NCBI GenBank assembly: GCA_937898095.1
Contig: CALDKR010000252.1
Span: 1 to 19,875, forward strand
Direction: 5' to 3'
DNA: 19,875 nt
Source of the DNA: an uncultured Rhodoluna sp.
GTDB taxonomy: Bacteria; Actinomycetota; Actinomycetes; Actinomycetales; Microbacteriaceae
Position numbers and translations under genes: made by a program. Positions within the stretch are counted from its first letter, which is position 1; each line of letters begins with the position of its first letter. Below are positions 6,839-15,711 of the stretch, one piece after another. The notes under the pieces are model-generated. The model saw only the letters and a list, made by a program, of their open reading frames with translations. It did not search any database and was not told the origin of the DNA.

Positions 6839-9346
6839 CTAACGAGTGGCAATGTTGACCAACTTTGGGGCACGAACAATCACGTTTGCTATTTCTTTCT
6901 CGCCAATTGCTCGCTTCACAGCATCAGACTCAAAGGCCAGTGCACGCAACTCATCTTCAGAAATATCAACCGCAACCTCAAATTTGTCGCGAACCTTGCC
7001 GTCAACCTGCGCGATTGCAACCGTTGAACTCTCGACCAGAAGACTCAAATCAGCCTCTTGCAGCCCAGCAAGCGCCACACCAGGCTGGTGACCGAGAATC
7101 GCCCACATGTCTTCAGCGGTATACGGAGCAAACAGAGAAAGAGCCTTTGCAACAACCTCTGCGGCTTCTCTAACTGCCGGATCAGATGGACCAGCAGCAC
7201 CGTCGATTGCCTTTCGCAAGGCATTTACGAGCTCCATCAACTTGGCAACACCAACGTTGAATTTGAAACCCTCAATTGATGCTGCGAAGTCACGCAAGAA
7301 AGCATGTGTTGCCTTGCGTAGAGATTTGTCACCGGTTGTGACATCAATAAAAGGCGCCGAAGAGACGTCATTTGCAGTTCTCCACGCACGCGCAAGGAAC
7401 TTTGCAGAACCAGCCGGCGAAACATCAGCCCAGTCAATGTCGTCTTCAGGAGGGCCAGCAAATGCCATAGTCAGGCGAATTGCATCAACGCCGTGTTCAT
7501 CGAGCTGCTCAGAGAGTCTTACGAGGTTTCCGCGAGACTTCGACATAGCCGAGCCGTCCATGAGCACCATGCCTTGATTTAACAGGCGGGTGAATGGCTC
7601 TTCGAAATCTATGTGACCAAGGTCATGAAGGACCTTGGTGAAGAACCTTGCATAAAGCAGGTGCAAAATCGCGTGCGTCACACCGCCGACATATTGGTCG
7701 ACCGGAGCCCACTCGCGGGCAGCATCTTTTGGAAACGCCACTTCGGTTGAATTTGGTGACAGGTAACGCAAGAAATACCAAGACGAATCAACAAATGTAT
7801 CCATGGTGTCGGTATCGCGCTTTGCTGCGCAGCCGCAGGTTGGACAAGTCACATTGACCCACTCGGTCGCGCCCCCAAGCGGCGATGTTCCCTTTGGCTT
7901 AAGGTCTAGGCCCTCTGCAGATGGCAATTCAACCGGCAACTGATCTGCTGGCACAGGCACCTCACCGCACTTTTCACAGTGGATAATCGGAATCGGAGTG
8001 CCCCAGTAGCGCTGTCGAGAAATCAGCCAGTCGCGCAGCCTAAAGTTCTTGGTCTTCTTACCTTTGCCGGCCGCTGCCAAAATTTCTACTGCTGCGTCAA
8101 TCGCGGCTGTCTTGCCCAGGCCATTTAGCGAACCTGAATTCACCATCAAACCCTCGCCAGTGAATGGAACGCCGGTTACTGACGGGTCACTTGATGCACC
8201 ATCTTCATTTTGAGCCTTGACCACCTGGCGAATTGGCAGATTCATCGCCTTGGCAAAATCGAAGTCGCGCTGATCATGGGCTGGAACGGCCATAATAGCG
8301 CCGTGACCATAATCGGCTAGGACATAGTCAGACACCCAAATCGGCAAACGCTCTCCGTTGATCGGATTAATCGCATAGCGGCCGGTGAACATGCCGGTTT
8401 TTGGTCGGTCGGTTGCCAATCGCTCGATGTCGTTGGATTGCTTGACTATTTCTAGGTAGGCCGCGAATTCGCCCTGAATTGCTGGCTCAGCAGATTCAAC
8501 CAGCTCGGCAGCCAAAGCACTGTCGGCTGCAACAACCATAAATGTGGCACCAAATAGAGTGTCTGGTCGAGTTGTGAAAACACTGATTGGCTCTTCGCGG
8601 CCTTCGATTTCGAATTCAACATCAGCACCGTATGACCGGCCAATCCAGTTGCGCTGCATGGTTAGAACCTTGTGAGGCCAGTTGCCCTCAAGAGTGTCTA
8701 GGTCATCAAGCAGACGGTCGGCATAGTCGGTGACCTTGAAGTACCACTGGGTCAGGGCTTTTTTAGTGACCACGCTGTCGCAGCGCTCACAAAGGCCCTG
8801 AACAACCTGCTCATTTGCAAGCACTGTTTGACAGCTTGGGCACCAGTTGACATTCGAGTTCTTTCGATAAGCCAAACCCTTTTTGTAGAACTCTAGGAAC
8901 AACCACTGATTCCAGCGGTAATACATTGAATCCGAGGTGACCAAAACGCGATCCCAGTCAAATGAACAGGCATAGCGGCGCATCGACGCCCGCTGCTGCG
9001 CAATGTTGTCATAAGTCCATCCGCGTGGATCTAGACCACGTTTAATTGCTGCATTCTCGGCCGGAAGTCCAAAAGAATCCCAGCCAATCGGGTGCATTAC
9101 ATTGAAGCCCTTTTGAACCCAATATCTAGAGATGACGTCTCCGAGTGCATAGGCCTCGCCATGGCCCATGTGAAGGTCGCCCGATGGATAAGGAAACATG
9201 TCGAGAACATACTTCTTGGGGCGCGTGTCACTCGGGTTTCCTGAGTCAAATGGACGCAGGTCGTCCCAGACCGGAAGCCACTTTTCTTGAATCGCACGGA
9301 TGTCGTATTCGTGCTCGGCAGTGGCTGAATTATTTTGTTCGGTCAT
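6839..9346 (-). CDS. leuS: Leucyl-tRNA synthetase
   Basis: This class I synthetase charges tRNA-Leu in the cytoplasm. The 835-residue protein is complete. The HIGH signature is HMGH (59-62) after DMFPYPSG, and the KMSKS signature reads AMSKS (600-604). The CP1 editing domain (about 235-430) carries TTRPDTLFGATF (258-269) and GHGAIMAVPAHDQRD (347-361), so proofreading should work. Two Cys pairs, C169/C172 with C186/C189 and C457/C460 with C501/C504, look like zinc sites. The start is ATG at 9346 with no good ribosome site. It lies 17 nt after pabB, so the two may be co-transcribed, although leuS could have a promoter inside pabB. A terminator follows the gene. Confidence 0.98.
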   Translation of the reverse strand: MTEQNNSATAEHEYDIRAIQEKWLPVWDDLRPFDSGNPSDTRPKKYVLDMFPYPSGDLHMGHGEAYALGDVISRYWVQKGFNVMHPIGWDSFGLPAENAAIKRGLDPRGWTYDNIAQQRASMRRYACSFDWDRVLVTSDSMYYRWNQWLFLEFYKKGLAYRKNSNVNWCPSCQTVLANEQVVQGLCERCDSVVTKKALTQWYFKVTDYADRLLDDLDTLEGNWPHKVLTMQRNWIGRSYGADVEFEIEGREEPISVFTTRPDTLFGATFMVVAADSALAAELVESAEPAIQGEFAAYLEIVKQSNDIERLATDRPKTGMFTGRYAINPINGERLPIWVSDYVLADYGHGAIMAVPAHDQRDFDFAKAMNLPIRQVVKAQNEDGASSDPSVTGVPFTGEGLMVNSGSLNGLGKTAAIDAAVEILAAAGKGKKTKNFRLRDWLISRQRYWGTPIPIIHCEKCGEVPVPADQLPVELPSAEGLDLKPKGTSPLGGATEWVNVTCPTCGCAAKRDTDTMDTFVDSSWYFLRYLSPNSTEVAFPKDAAREWAPVDQYVGGVTHAILHLLYARFFTKVLHDLGHIDFEEPFTRLLNQGMVLMDGSAMSKSRGNLVRLSEQLDEHGVDAIRLTMAFAGPPEDDIDWADVSPAGSAKFLARAWRTANDVSSAPFIDVTTGDKSLRKATHAFLRDFAASIEGFKFNVGVAKLMELVNALRKAIDGAAGPSDPAVREAAEVVAKALSLFAPYTAEDMWAILGHQPGVALAGLQEADLSLLVESSTVAIAQVDGKVRDKFEVAVDISEDELRALAFESDAVKRAIGEKEIANVIVRAPKLVNIATR

Positions 9347-9363
9347 TCTTCAAAGGTTACCAA

Positions 9364-10686
9364 CTAACCCCATGGCGATGCCACGCCAAGGGCAGCCAAC
9401 AGAGCCTGCGCCTTGAGCTCAGTCTCCTGCAATTCAGACGTCGGGTCAGAATCTATGGTGATTCCTCCCCCTACCCCCAAAGTCACAACCTGGCCCACTT
9501 CGGTCTGCTCAAAAACCAAAGTTCGAATTACCATTCCGAACTCAGCCGAACCGTCAGCGCCGAAATAGCCGATTGCACCCGAATAGATTCCGCGCGGTCC
9601 TAGCTCTAATTCACGAATGAGTTCAATTGCGCGTGGCTTTGGTGCGCCAGTCATCGAACCACCCGGAAAACAGGCGTTAAAAGCATCAATAGCGGTGGCC
9701 CCCTCGCTAAGTCGGCTTTCGATTGTGCTGACTAGCTGATGCACTGTCGAATAGCTCTCTATTTCGAAAAGCTTTGAAACTGTCACAGAATCTGGCTCAG
9801 AAACCTGCGAGAAGTCGTTGCGCATTAGGTCAACAATCATTAAGTTCTCGGCACGCTCTTTGCTGTTGGCTGCAAGCTCTCGGGCAATTTCGTCATCTTT
9901 TGCAAAATCAGAGTGACGCGGCCTTGTTCCTTTGATTGGTTTGCTGCTCAGTTTTCGGTCAGCCGAAACCTTCAAAAATTGCTCGGGCGAAATTGAAGCA
10001 ATTGAGGTTTTGCCGATCTGCAAAAAAGCGGCGTATGGAGTCGAATGCGACTTTCTAAGCTCAATGAATGTGGCTAGTGCATCGACTTCGGTTTCAATCC
10101 GTATTTGATTGGTTAGGCAAATTTGATATACATCGCCGGCAGCGATTGATTCTTGAGCCCGCTCAATCATCTGCAGATAATCACCTGATTGGTGTCGAAG
10201 GCTCGGCGTGGATTCGACTTTGCCCCTGCGCATTTTGTGCAAGTAATGCGCAACTTGACCACCGGCTAGACCCAGTCGAAGCAACCCAGCATGATGCCAC
10301 TGCTTGAATTCTGCCTCTGAATCAAAAAGACCCACGAAATACATGTGGCGACTCTTGTGATCGAAGACCATTGCTCGGTCTACGTCAAGAAAACGGAATG
10401 CCCCTTCGTATTCGACAAAACCGACGAGGCCGGGGCGCCAATCGAAAGGAAAATCTGCGTCGTCGCTTTGAATTTTTGCCTCGTGTGCTCGGCTGTCAAA
10501 TTGAGTTTTCAAGTCAGCAAGGTCAGGACTGCTTATTACGACCGAGCTTGCGCCGATTACGCTAAACGCCTGCGATGGGTGCTTTTCTCGATCGAGCCAA
10601 AAAGCATTTTCGTGTTGCTCGTGAAGCAAAATAAAGGCATCAGATGGGTGCACCCACCCGCGAAGTGTTGCCGAAAATAATTGCAA
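9364..10686 (-). CDS. pabB: Aminodeoxychorismate synthase component I
   Basis: PabB converts chorismate with ammonia from the glutaminase PabA into 4-amino-4-deoxychorismate for p-aminobenzoate and folate. The 440-residue protein belongs to the chorismate-binding family: GDVYQICLTNQ (184-194), PIKGT (250-254), ENLMIVDLMRND (280-291), STVHQL (313-318) and PGGSMTGAPK (341-350). The Lys in PIKGT is typical of PabB; anthranilate synthase TrpE usually has PIAGT, and this is my main reason for choosing PabB. No PabA domain or gene is present here. The start is TTG at 10686 with GAAAGG 7 nt upstream. It is divergent from pabC, the next enzyme of the pathway, and upstream of leuS. Confidence 0.88.
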   Translation of the reverse strand: MQLFSATLRGWVHPSDAFILLHEQHENAFWLDREKHPSQAFSVIGASSVVISSPDLADLKTQFDSRAHEAKIQSDDADFPFDWRPGLVGFVEYEGAFRFLDVDRAMVFDHKSRHMYFVGLFDSEAEFKQWHHAGLLRLGLAGGQVAHYLHKMRRGKVESTPSLRHQSGDYLQMIERAQESIAAGDVYQICLTNQIRIETEVDALATFIELRKSHSTPYAAFLQIGKTSIASISPEQFLKVSADRKLSSKPIKGTRPRHSDFAKDDEIARELAANSKERAENLMIVDLMRNDFSQVSEPDSVTVSKLFEIESYSTVHQLVSTIESRLSEGATAIDAFNACFPGGSMTGAPKPRAIELIRELELGPRGIYSGAIGYFGADGSAEFGMVIRTLVFEQTEVGQVVTLGVGGGITIDSDPTSELQETELKAQALLAALGVASPWG

Positions 10687-10724
10687 ATGGCAACCTTTCG
10701 TTTGCTCAAAATGGCCAAGATAAA

Positions 10725-10754
10725 TTCACCGGCCCTTAAGCCGTAATCTATAGA
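10725..10754 (+). promoter_or_regulatory. Candidate pabC promoter with 12-bp palindrome
   Basis: TTCACC (10725-10730) and TATAGA (10749-10754) are 18 nt apart and would give a leader of about 20 nt with a good ribosome site (AAAGGAAG, 10769-10776). The -10 lies within a perfect palindrome, AATCTATAGATT (10745-10756), a possible operator. The pabB promoter must lie in the same 94-nt divergent gap (a weak TTACGG-18-TATCTT is visible on the minus strand). Confidence 0.4.
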
Positions 10755-10780
10755 TTAGACCGAGCTAGAAAGGAAGAAAA

Positions 10781-11575
10781 ATGCCAGAATTCGGTGAATT
10801 CTTCTGCTTTGAAGGCGGTCAATTAATTTCTAGAATCGGCGACGCCGGGGCTGAAGTAAAACTTGCTGTTGCCGACTCATGGCTAGTCGAAGACGGCAAA
10901 GTTAGGGATCTTGAAGCGCACTTTTCAAGATTTGAGCGCTGGGTCAGCAAAGTTGATCAAGTTTCAGCGAGTCAACTTTCAGAGTTTTTCAATGCTGTTC
11001 GCCTGGCAATTCCTCTCGAAGGTCGTTGGTTTCCACGGATCGAGCTTCATGCCGAGGCCGAATTGGGTTCACGACTTTATCTCAGATTGCGAGAAGCGCC
11101 CGCACTCAACACAACCGCCATACTCTGGACCAACCCAGAAGCCGATCCGCGTTCTAATTCGTCAGTCAAAGGACCCGATCTGAGTCTCGGAATGCAAATG
11201 CGACGGGCTGCACAAATGCACGGCGCCGATGAAGCTGTGATTCTCAATTCAGCTGGATATGTAGCCGAAGGAGCACTGAGTTCACTGGTTTGGTGGCGCG
11301 ATGACGTGCTGTGTGCGCCCGGGCCTGAAATCGAGTGGCTCGAAAGCATCACACGCGACAAGGTCTTTGCCATTGCAGAGTCAATGGGTTTGCAGACGAG
11401 TTTCGAGGCAGCAACCCCCGAAGATCTTTCCGGTCTAGAAATCTGGTCGCTGAGTTCCCTGCAAGGAATCCGATTGGTGACCGACTGGGTTGACCTCGAA
11501 GCGCGAGTCGGGCAGCCAAAATATTTCGACTCTTTTGCTAAGCGCCTGCGACTGCTTTCGGGGGCAATTCGATAA
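10781..11575 (+). CDS. pabC: Class IV aminotransferase fold protein, probable aminodeoxychorismate lyase
   Basis: PabC is a PLP enzyme that splits 4-amino-4-deoxychorismate into p-aminobenzoate and pyruvate. The 264-residue protein has the class IV aminotransferase outline: a candidate PLP lysine K130 in SVKGPD, EAVILNSAGYVAEGALSSLVWW (151-172, with E163 at the conserved Glu), SITRDKVFAIAESMG, and LSSLQGIRLV near the end. The family also includes branched-chain and D-amino acid aminotransferases; divergent pabB next door argues for PabC. The ATG at 10781 has a strong ribosome site (AAGGA). The last 38 bases overlap the 3' end of cydC on the other strand. Confidence 0.78.
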   Translation: MPEFGEFFCFEGGQLISRIGDAGAEVKLAVADSWLVEDGKVRDLEAHFSRFERWVSKVDQVSASQLSEFFNAVRLAIPLEGRWFPRIELHAEAELGSRLYLRLREAPALNTTAILWTNPEADPRSNSSVKGPDLSLGMQMRRAAQMHGADEAVILNSAGYVAEGALSSLVWWRDDVLCAPGPEIEWLESITRDKVFAIAESMGLQTSFEAATPEDLSGLEIWSLSSLQGIRLVTDWVDLEARVGQPKYFDSFAKRLRLLSGAIR

Positions 11576-13163
11576 CCGATTCGCACCTTTGAGCAAGCTC
11601 GTAATCATGCGTTATGAGAACAATTGTGCGTCGATTTGATTTGGCAAAGTCAAAAACGTCATCCATGAGTTTTTCGGCCGTGATCGCGTCAAGGTTTGAG
11701 GTCGGTTCGTCGAGAATTAATAAGTCAAAATCAGCAAGAACCGCTCGTGCCAAGCCAATTCGCTGAGCCTCACCAGCTGAAATTAGAGCGCCGCGCTCAC
11801 CTAATTGAGTGTCAAGTCCCTCGCGTGCTTTGAATGTCTCAGCCAATCTAACCGCAGCTAGAACTTGCCAAAGCTCTTCTTCGGTAGCCTCAGGATTTGC
11901 AAGCAGCAAATTATCTCGAACACTTCCAAGCAAAATGTTCACCGACTGCTCGATGTATCCAATCTTTTGACGAATTGAATCCGCGTCAAATTCAGCTGCA
12001 GCTTTCGCGTTGATTAGATAGCTGCCCGATGTCGGCTCAATGAATCTCAGCAACCCGTATGCAACTGAGGTTTTTCCGGAACCCGATGGACCAACCAGCG
12101 CAGTGGATGAACCAGCAGATAACTTGAAGTTCAAGCTAGAAACGACGGGCTGTCCGTTCAAATATGAAAACACAGCGTCAATCAGTTCGATGCTCTCAAG
12201 TTCAGGCACAACTTCGGATCCTGAGCCAACCTTGAGCGCGCCTTCAGCATGCAGGTTAAGCAAATCATTGACTCGTTTCTGACTTGCCTTCACTTTGTCT
12301 CTAACACTAAATATTGCCGCGTTGGCTTGAATTACTTCAAAAACAGCCATCGGGATCAGCGAGACAACCGCGACTGAAACACCCGCCAATTGACCAGCTT
12401 CAAACGATTTGCACGCCATGAAAGTGGCAGCCAAAACTGAGACGCCCGAGCAAAGACTAACTAAACCTGAGCCGATCGCAACCGAGCCGACAAACTTTGA
12501 CTCGGCGGCGTTGATTTTGCCAGTGAGTTCTCGCATGCGCCCAAGCCTTGAATCAAGCCAGCCAAATGCTGCGAGTGACGAATATGATTCGTAGGTCGAA
12601 ATGCTCAGTGCAGCCAATTGTTCTTTCAATCCGAGAACACGACCGCTAGCTTCAGCCGCAACTCTAGAGCTGAGCGGCAAAAAGCCAAATGTCGCCAGAG
12701 TCGACAGCAACAGCAGCGAGAATCCCGCTGATGGAACTAGCCAATAGCTGAGCAACGTTCCGCCGGCAACCACTGCTGCGACCTGCACTGCAGGGCCGAA
12801 TAAACGAACGATGCGATTTTGAAGCTCATCGACATCTGCAACAACCTTAGAAACGAATCCGCCTTTTGAAATGTCACCCAGAAGGCCGGGCGCAAAAGGA
12901 ATCAGCTTCTCGAAAAGGCGCGGCCGCAATTCGGCCGATGCGGCAAAAGCTGCGTTGTGAAGGGCAGTCCGTTCACCATAACGAAAGCCCGCACGTCCAA
13001 GTGCGAAGGCCCGCACGCCCACCACGGCAACCATTAAATACATAACGGGAGGTTGCTCGGCAGCTCTTGAAATCAACCAAGTTGAGGTAGCGAGCAAAAA
13101 GAGTGCCGACAAGCCCTGCAGTGCAGTTGAAATGAATCCCCACTTAGCCACGATTGATCTCAA
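11538..13163 (-). CDS. cydC: ABC exporter subunit CydC (cytochrome bd assembly)
   Basis: CydDC is a heterodimeric ABC transporter needed to build cytochrome bd, moving heme or thiols across the membrane. The roughly 541-residue protein has an N-terminal six-helix membrane domain with STWLISRAAEQPPVMYL and VVGVRAFALGRAGFRYGER, both typical of CydC. The ATPase domain has Walker A VGPSGSGKT, signature ISAGEAQR (a departure from LSGGQ), Walker B LLILDEP and H-loop LITHD. The first possible start is TTG at 13163, overlapping cydD by 20 nt; GTG at 13151 (8-nt overlap, GTGGCTAA) is equally possible, as neither has a convincing ribosome site. Its 3' end overlaps pabC tail to tail with no terminator in view. 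Confidence 0.9.
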   Translation of the reverse strand: MRSIVAKWGFISTALQGLSALFLLATSTWLISRAAEQPPVMYLMVAVVGVRAFALGRAGFRYGERTALHNAAFAASAELRPRLFEKLIPFAPGLLGDISKGGFVSKVVADVDELQNRIVRLFGPAVQVAAVVAGGTLLSYWLVPSAGFSLLLLSTLATFGFLPLSSRVAAEASGRVLGLKEQLAALSISTYESYSSLAAFGWLDSRLGRMRELTGKINAAESKFVGSVAIGSGLVSLCSGVSVLAATFMACKSFEAGQLAGVSVAVVSLIPMAVFEVIQANAAIFSVRDKVKASQKRVNDLLNLHAEGALKVGSGSEVVPELESIELIDAVFSYLNGQPVVSSLNFKLSAGSSTALVGPSGSGKTSVAYGLLRFIEPTSGSYLINAKAAAEFDADSIRQKIGYIEQSVNILLGSVRDNLLLANPEATEEELWQVLAAVRLAETFKAREGLDTQLGERGALISAGEAQRIGLARAVLADFDLLILDEPTSNLDAITAEKLMDDVFDFAKSNRRTIVLITHDYELAQRCESVIELPPKAVAGA

Positions 13164-14646
13164 CTATCCGGTCACTGACCGTCTCAAGCAAATCTTGATG
13201 CGAAATTGCCAACACCGCACGCCCGCTTTCAGCAAACCACTTAAGCGACTTGCAGATAATGGCGGCCCTTCGTTCATCTAGTGCCGAAATTGGTTCATCA
13301 ACCAGCAGTGCGCTGCCATCAATCATCAGCGCACGATAGAAGCAGCGAGCTAGAGCAATGCGCTGTGCCTGACCCCCAGAAACCCTCGCGCCCGACTCGC
13401 CAACTTGAAAATTTAGATCTAAATCATCAAGAGCCGCTAATTGAATAGCCTTTTGAACCTTATGGTCGTCTGGGTGCGAATTGCCAATTATGTTCTCTAG
13501 CACCGAGCCAACAAATAGCTGCGGTTGTTGAGGTGCCCATGAGAATCTGGCTAAATTTGCGTCACTAGAAAAGTCAAGAAAAGAATTCATCAGAGTCGTT
13601 TTGCCAGCACCAGAGGCACCGACAAGCAATGTGATTGACCCTGGTTGCAAGAGTTCATTTTGCTTCTGTTCGTCGACTTCATTGTCGTTGCCAGATGTCT
13701 CGATAATTTCAATGATCGCATCAGATGCAGCAATGCCGTCGCTGGCTGCGTGAAACTGAGCGCCAACCATGCGAAGCGGCAAATAAGCCTCTGGCGCCAA
13801 GAGCAAAACCAACAAACCAACAAAAAGCGGCATTTCACCATTAACCAGGCGCAAACCAATTGAAACAGCAATTAGTGCCACAGAAAGCGAAGCAAGAAGC
13901 TCTAGGGCAAACCCTGAGAGAAAAGAGATTCTAAGAACCTTCATAGTGCGCATGCGATGCAATTCACTCGATGCCTTCAGCAATTCAACTTGAGCATGAG
14001 CTCGGCCAAAAACGCGAAGCGTGGTGAGTGAACGCAAAGCCTCAAGAAAATGCTTGCTCAGCTTGGTTAGAGCCTCAAGCTGTTGCCCCTGAGCCCTTTG
14101 AGTTGCCCAACCAATCAAAATCATGAACACCGGAATCAATGGCAAAGTGACGAGCACAACCAGACCACTTGATGGGTCAAGCAGCCAAATCAAAACAAGA
14201 AACGCAGGGGTGACCAAGGCGGTGTAAATCAGCTGCGGCAAATATTTCGAGAAGTATGCATCGAGCGAATCGAGACCACCGGTGGCAAGCATGTTTAAGT
14301 GTGCCGAACTCTGGCGCGCAAGCCAGGTTGGACCAAGCGAACGAATTGCCAGATTGAACTTTTGCCTCAATTCGAGCTTCACCGATGTGGCCGTTTTTTG
14401 CGAAACGAGGTCCTGAGCCAAAATAACGGTCGCCCTCGTTATGGCCGCCAAGAGCGCAAACATGAGATTTTGAGTCAGCGCGCTAATTGCGACACCTTCA
14501 ATGAAAACCTGCGTAATCACAAAAGCCAACTGCCACGAAAACACGACCGTGGCACAGGCGGCAAGAAGCGCAAAAACGACCACGCTGGCTATAAACCAGC
14601 GGGCCGCCTTTGCTTGCTTCAGCAGTCTAGGGTCGAGTGGTTTGAT
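13144..14646 (-). CDS. cydD: ABC exporter subunit CydD (cytochrome bd assembly), apparent ATC start
   Basis: CydD is the partner of CydC. The protein has an N-terminal membrane domain and an ATPase domain with Walker A VGASGAGKTT, Q-loop APQQPQLF, signature VSGGQAQRIALARC, Walker B LLVDEP and H-loop ISHQD. The first ordinary start codon is GTG at 14583 (479 residues), but that has no ribosome site and drops PLDPRLLKQAKAARWF, a stretch typical of CydD N-termini. Reading back in frame to the cydB stop there is no ATG, GTG or TTG; instead ATC at 14646 gives MKPLDPRLL (500 residues), 8 nt after AGAGAGGG. I therefore annotate from ATC, as inference. The cydB stop codon lies in the same frame, nine codons before. 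Confidence 0.88.
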   Translation of the reverse strand: MKPLDPRLLKQAKAARWFIASVVVFALLAACATVVFSWQLAFVITQVFIEGVAISALTQNLMFALLAAITRATVILAQDLVSQKTATSVKLELRQKFNLAIRSLGPTWLARQSSAHLNMLATGGLDSLDAYFSKYLPQLIYTALVTPAFLVLIWLLDPSSGLVVLVTLPLIPVFMILIGWATQRAQGQQLEALTKLSKHFLEALRSLTTLRVFGRAHAQVELLKASSELHRMRTMKVLRISFLSGFALELLASLSVALIAVSIGLRLVNGEMPLFVGLLVLLLAPEAYLPLRMVGAQFHAASDGIAASDAIIEIIETSGNDNEVDEQKQNELLQPGSITLLVGASGAGKTTLMNSFLDFSSDANLARFSWAPQQPQLFVGSVLENIIGNSHPDDHKVQKAIQLAALDDLDLNFQVGESGARVSGGQAQRIALARCFYRALMIDGSALLVDEPISALDERRAAIICKSLKWFAESGRAVLAISHQDLLETVSDRIVEINRG

Positions 14647-14654
14647 TTTTTCGA

Positions 14655-14662
14655 CCCTCTCT
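14655..14662 (-). promoter_or_regulatory. Ribosome binding site pointing to the ATC start of cydD
   Basis: AGAGAGGG on the minus strand ends 8 nt before ATC at 14646. It is similar in sequence to the AGAGG site of lepA and the AGAGGAGAG site of cydB. No such site precedes the GTG at 14583. Confidence 0.6.
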
Positions 14663-14673
14663 ACTCTTGCTAA

Positions 14674-15693
14674 TTAGTGCGAACCGGCAGGAATCGACTT
14701 GCGACTAATGCGGTTTCTGAATACCCAGTATGTCCAGCCCTGATAGAGCAAGATCAAAGGAATCATAATCACTGCAACCCAGGTCATAACCCCAAGGGTG
14801 TAGTCGCTAGATCGAGCGTTGTCGATGGTCAAACTAAACGCAGGGTCAATAGTCGAGGGGAACACGTTAGGAAACAAAGCCGAGAACAAGCTGCCGACTG
14901 CAGTCATAATCGTCAAGACCAGCAGTGCGAACGAAAGACCCTCGCGCTTTGCGAAGTTGGCAATGAGCCCGGCAATTAGAGACACTGCAGCAATCGCCGA
15001 CAGAATGAATCCGAGAACACTGAAGTGTGCGATTAGTGTCCATACCAAGAATCCGGCCGCGAGAACAGTTGTCGCGATTCCAACTTTGGTAGCCAGTGCG
15101 CGAGCTCGAACCTGAATGTCACCTTCGGTCTTTAGCGTGATAAAAATCAAACCGTGAGTCCAGAAGAGAGTCAGCGTCACTAATCCACCAAGCAAGCCAT
15201 ACGGGTTCAGCAAGGTAAATATTGTGCCCACATAGATGTGCTGCTCATTTAGCGGAACACCTTGAACTATGTTTGCGAATGCGACACCCCATAGAAGCGC
15301 AGGCAATGCCGAACCAACCACAATCATCCAGTCGAAAGCAGCCTTCCATTTGACTTCGTTCGCACCAATGGTCTTGCCCTTGCCGCGATATTCAAAAGCA
15401 ACTCCGCGAGCGATTAGAGCGAGAAGAATTAACATCAACGGAAGGTAGAAGCCACTGAACAGTGAGGCGTACCACTCTGGGAAGGCCGCGAACAGAGATG
15501 CGCCTGCTACAAGCACCCAGGTCTCATTTAGGTCCCAGACCGGACCAATCGTGTTGATGAGAACTCGGCGGTCAGTGTCGTCTTTGCCCAAGAATGGCAG
15601 AGACATTCCGACACCGAAGTCGAATCCATCGAGCACAAAATATCCGATGAATAAGAAGCCGACAATTAGGAACCAGATTTCATTTAATTGCAT
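14674..15693 (-). CDS. cydB: Cytochrome bd ubiquinol/menaquinol oxidase, subunit II
   Basis: CydB is the second core subunit of the high-affinity terminal oxidase, an integral membrane protein that pairs with CydA and helps form the proton path. The 339-residue product is of usual length with about eight or nine hydrophobic helices. The N-terminus, EIWFLIVGFLFIGYFVLDGFDFGVG, and GPVWDLNETWVLVAG are family hallmarks. The ATG at 15693 has a strong ribosome site (AGAGGAGAG, 6 nt upstream), 18 nt after the cydA stop. It is followed by cydD after 27 nt. Confidence 0.97.
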   Translation of the reverse strand: MQLNEIWFLIVGFLFIGYFVLDGFDFGVGMSLPFLGKDDTDRRVLINTIGPVWDLNETWVLVAGASLFAAFPEWYASLFSGFYLPLMLILLALIARGVAFEYRGKGKTIGANEVKWKAAFDWMIVVGSALPALLWGVAFANIVQGVPLNEQHIYVGTIFTLLNPYGLLGGLVTLTLFWTHGLIFITLKTEGDIQVRARALATKVGIATTVLAAGFLVWTLIAHFSVLGFILSAIAAVSLIAGLIANFAKREGLSFALLVLTIMTAVGSLFSALFPNVFPSTIDPAFSLTIDNARSSDYTLGVMTWVAVIMIPLILLYQGWTYWVFRNRISRKSIPAGSH

Positions 15694-15711
15694 TTTGATC
15701 TCTCCTCTGGC

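Noticed and set aside
9145..9603. 152-codon plus-strand frame across the pabB/leuS junction
   Set aside because: It is antisense to two certain genes, with a low-complexity, Arg/His-rich product and no recognisable domain.
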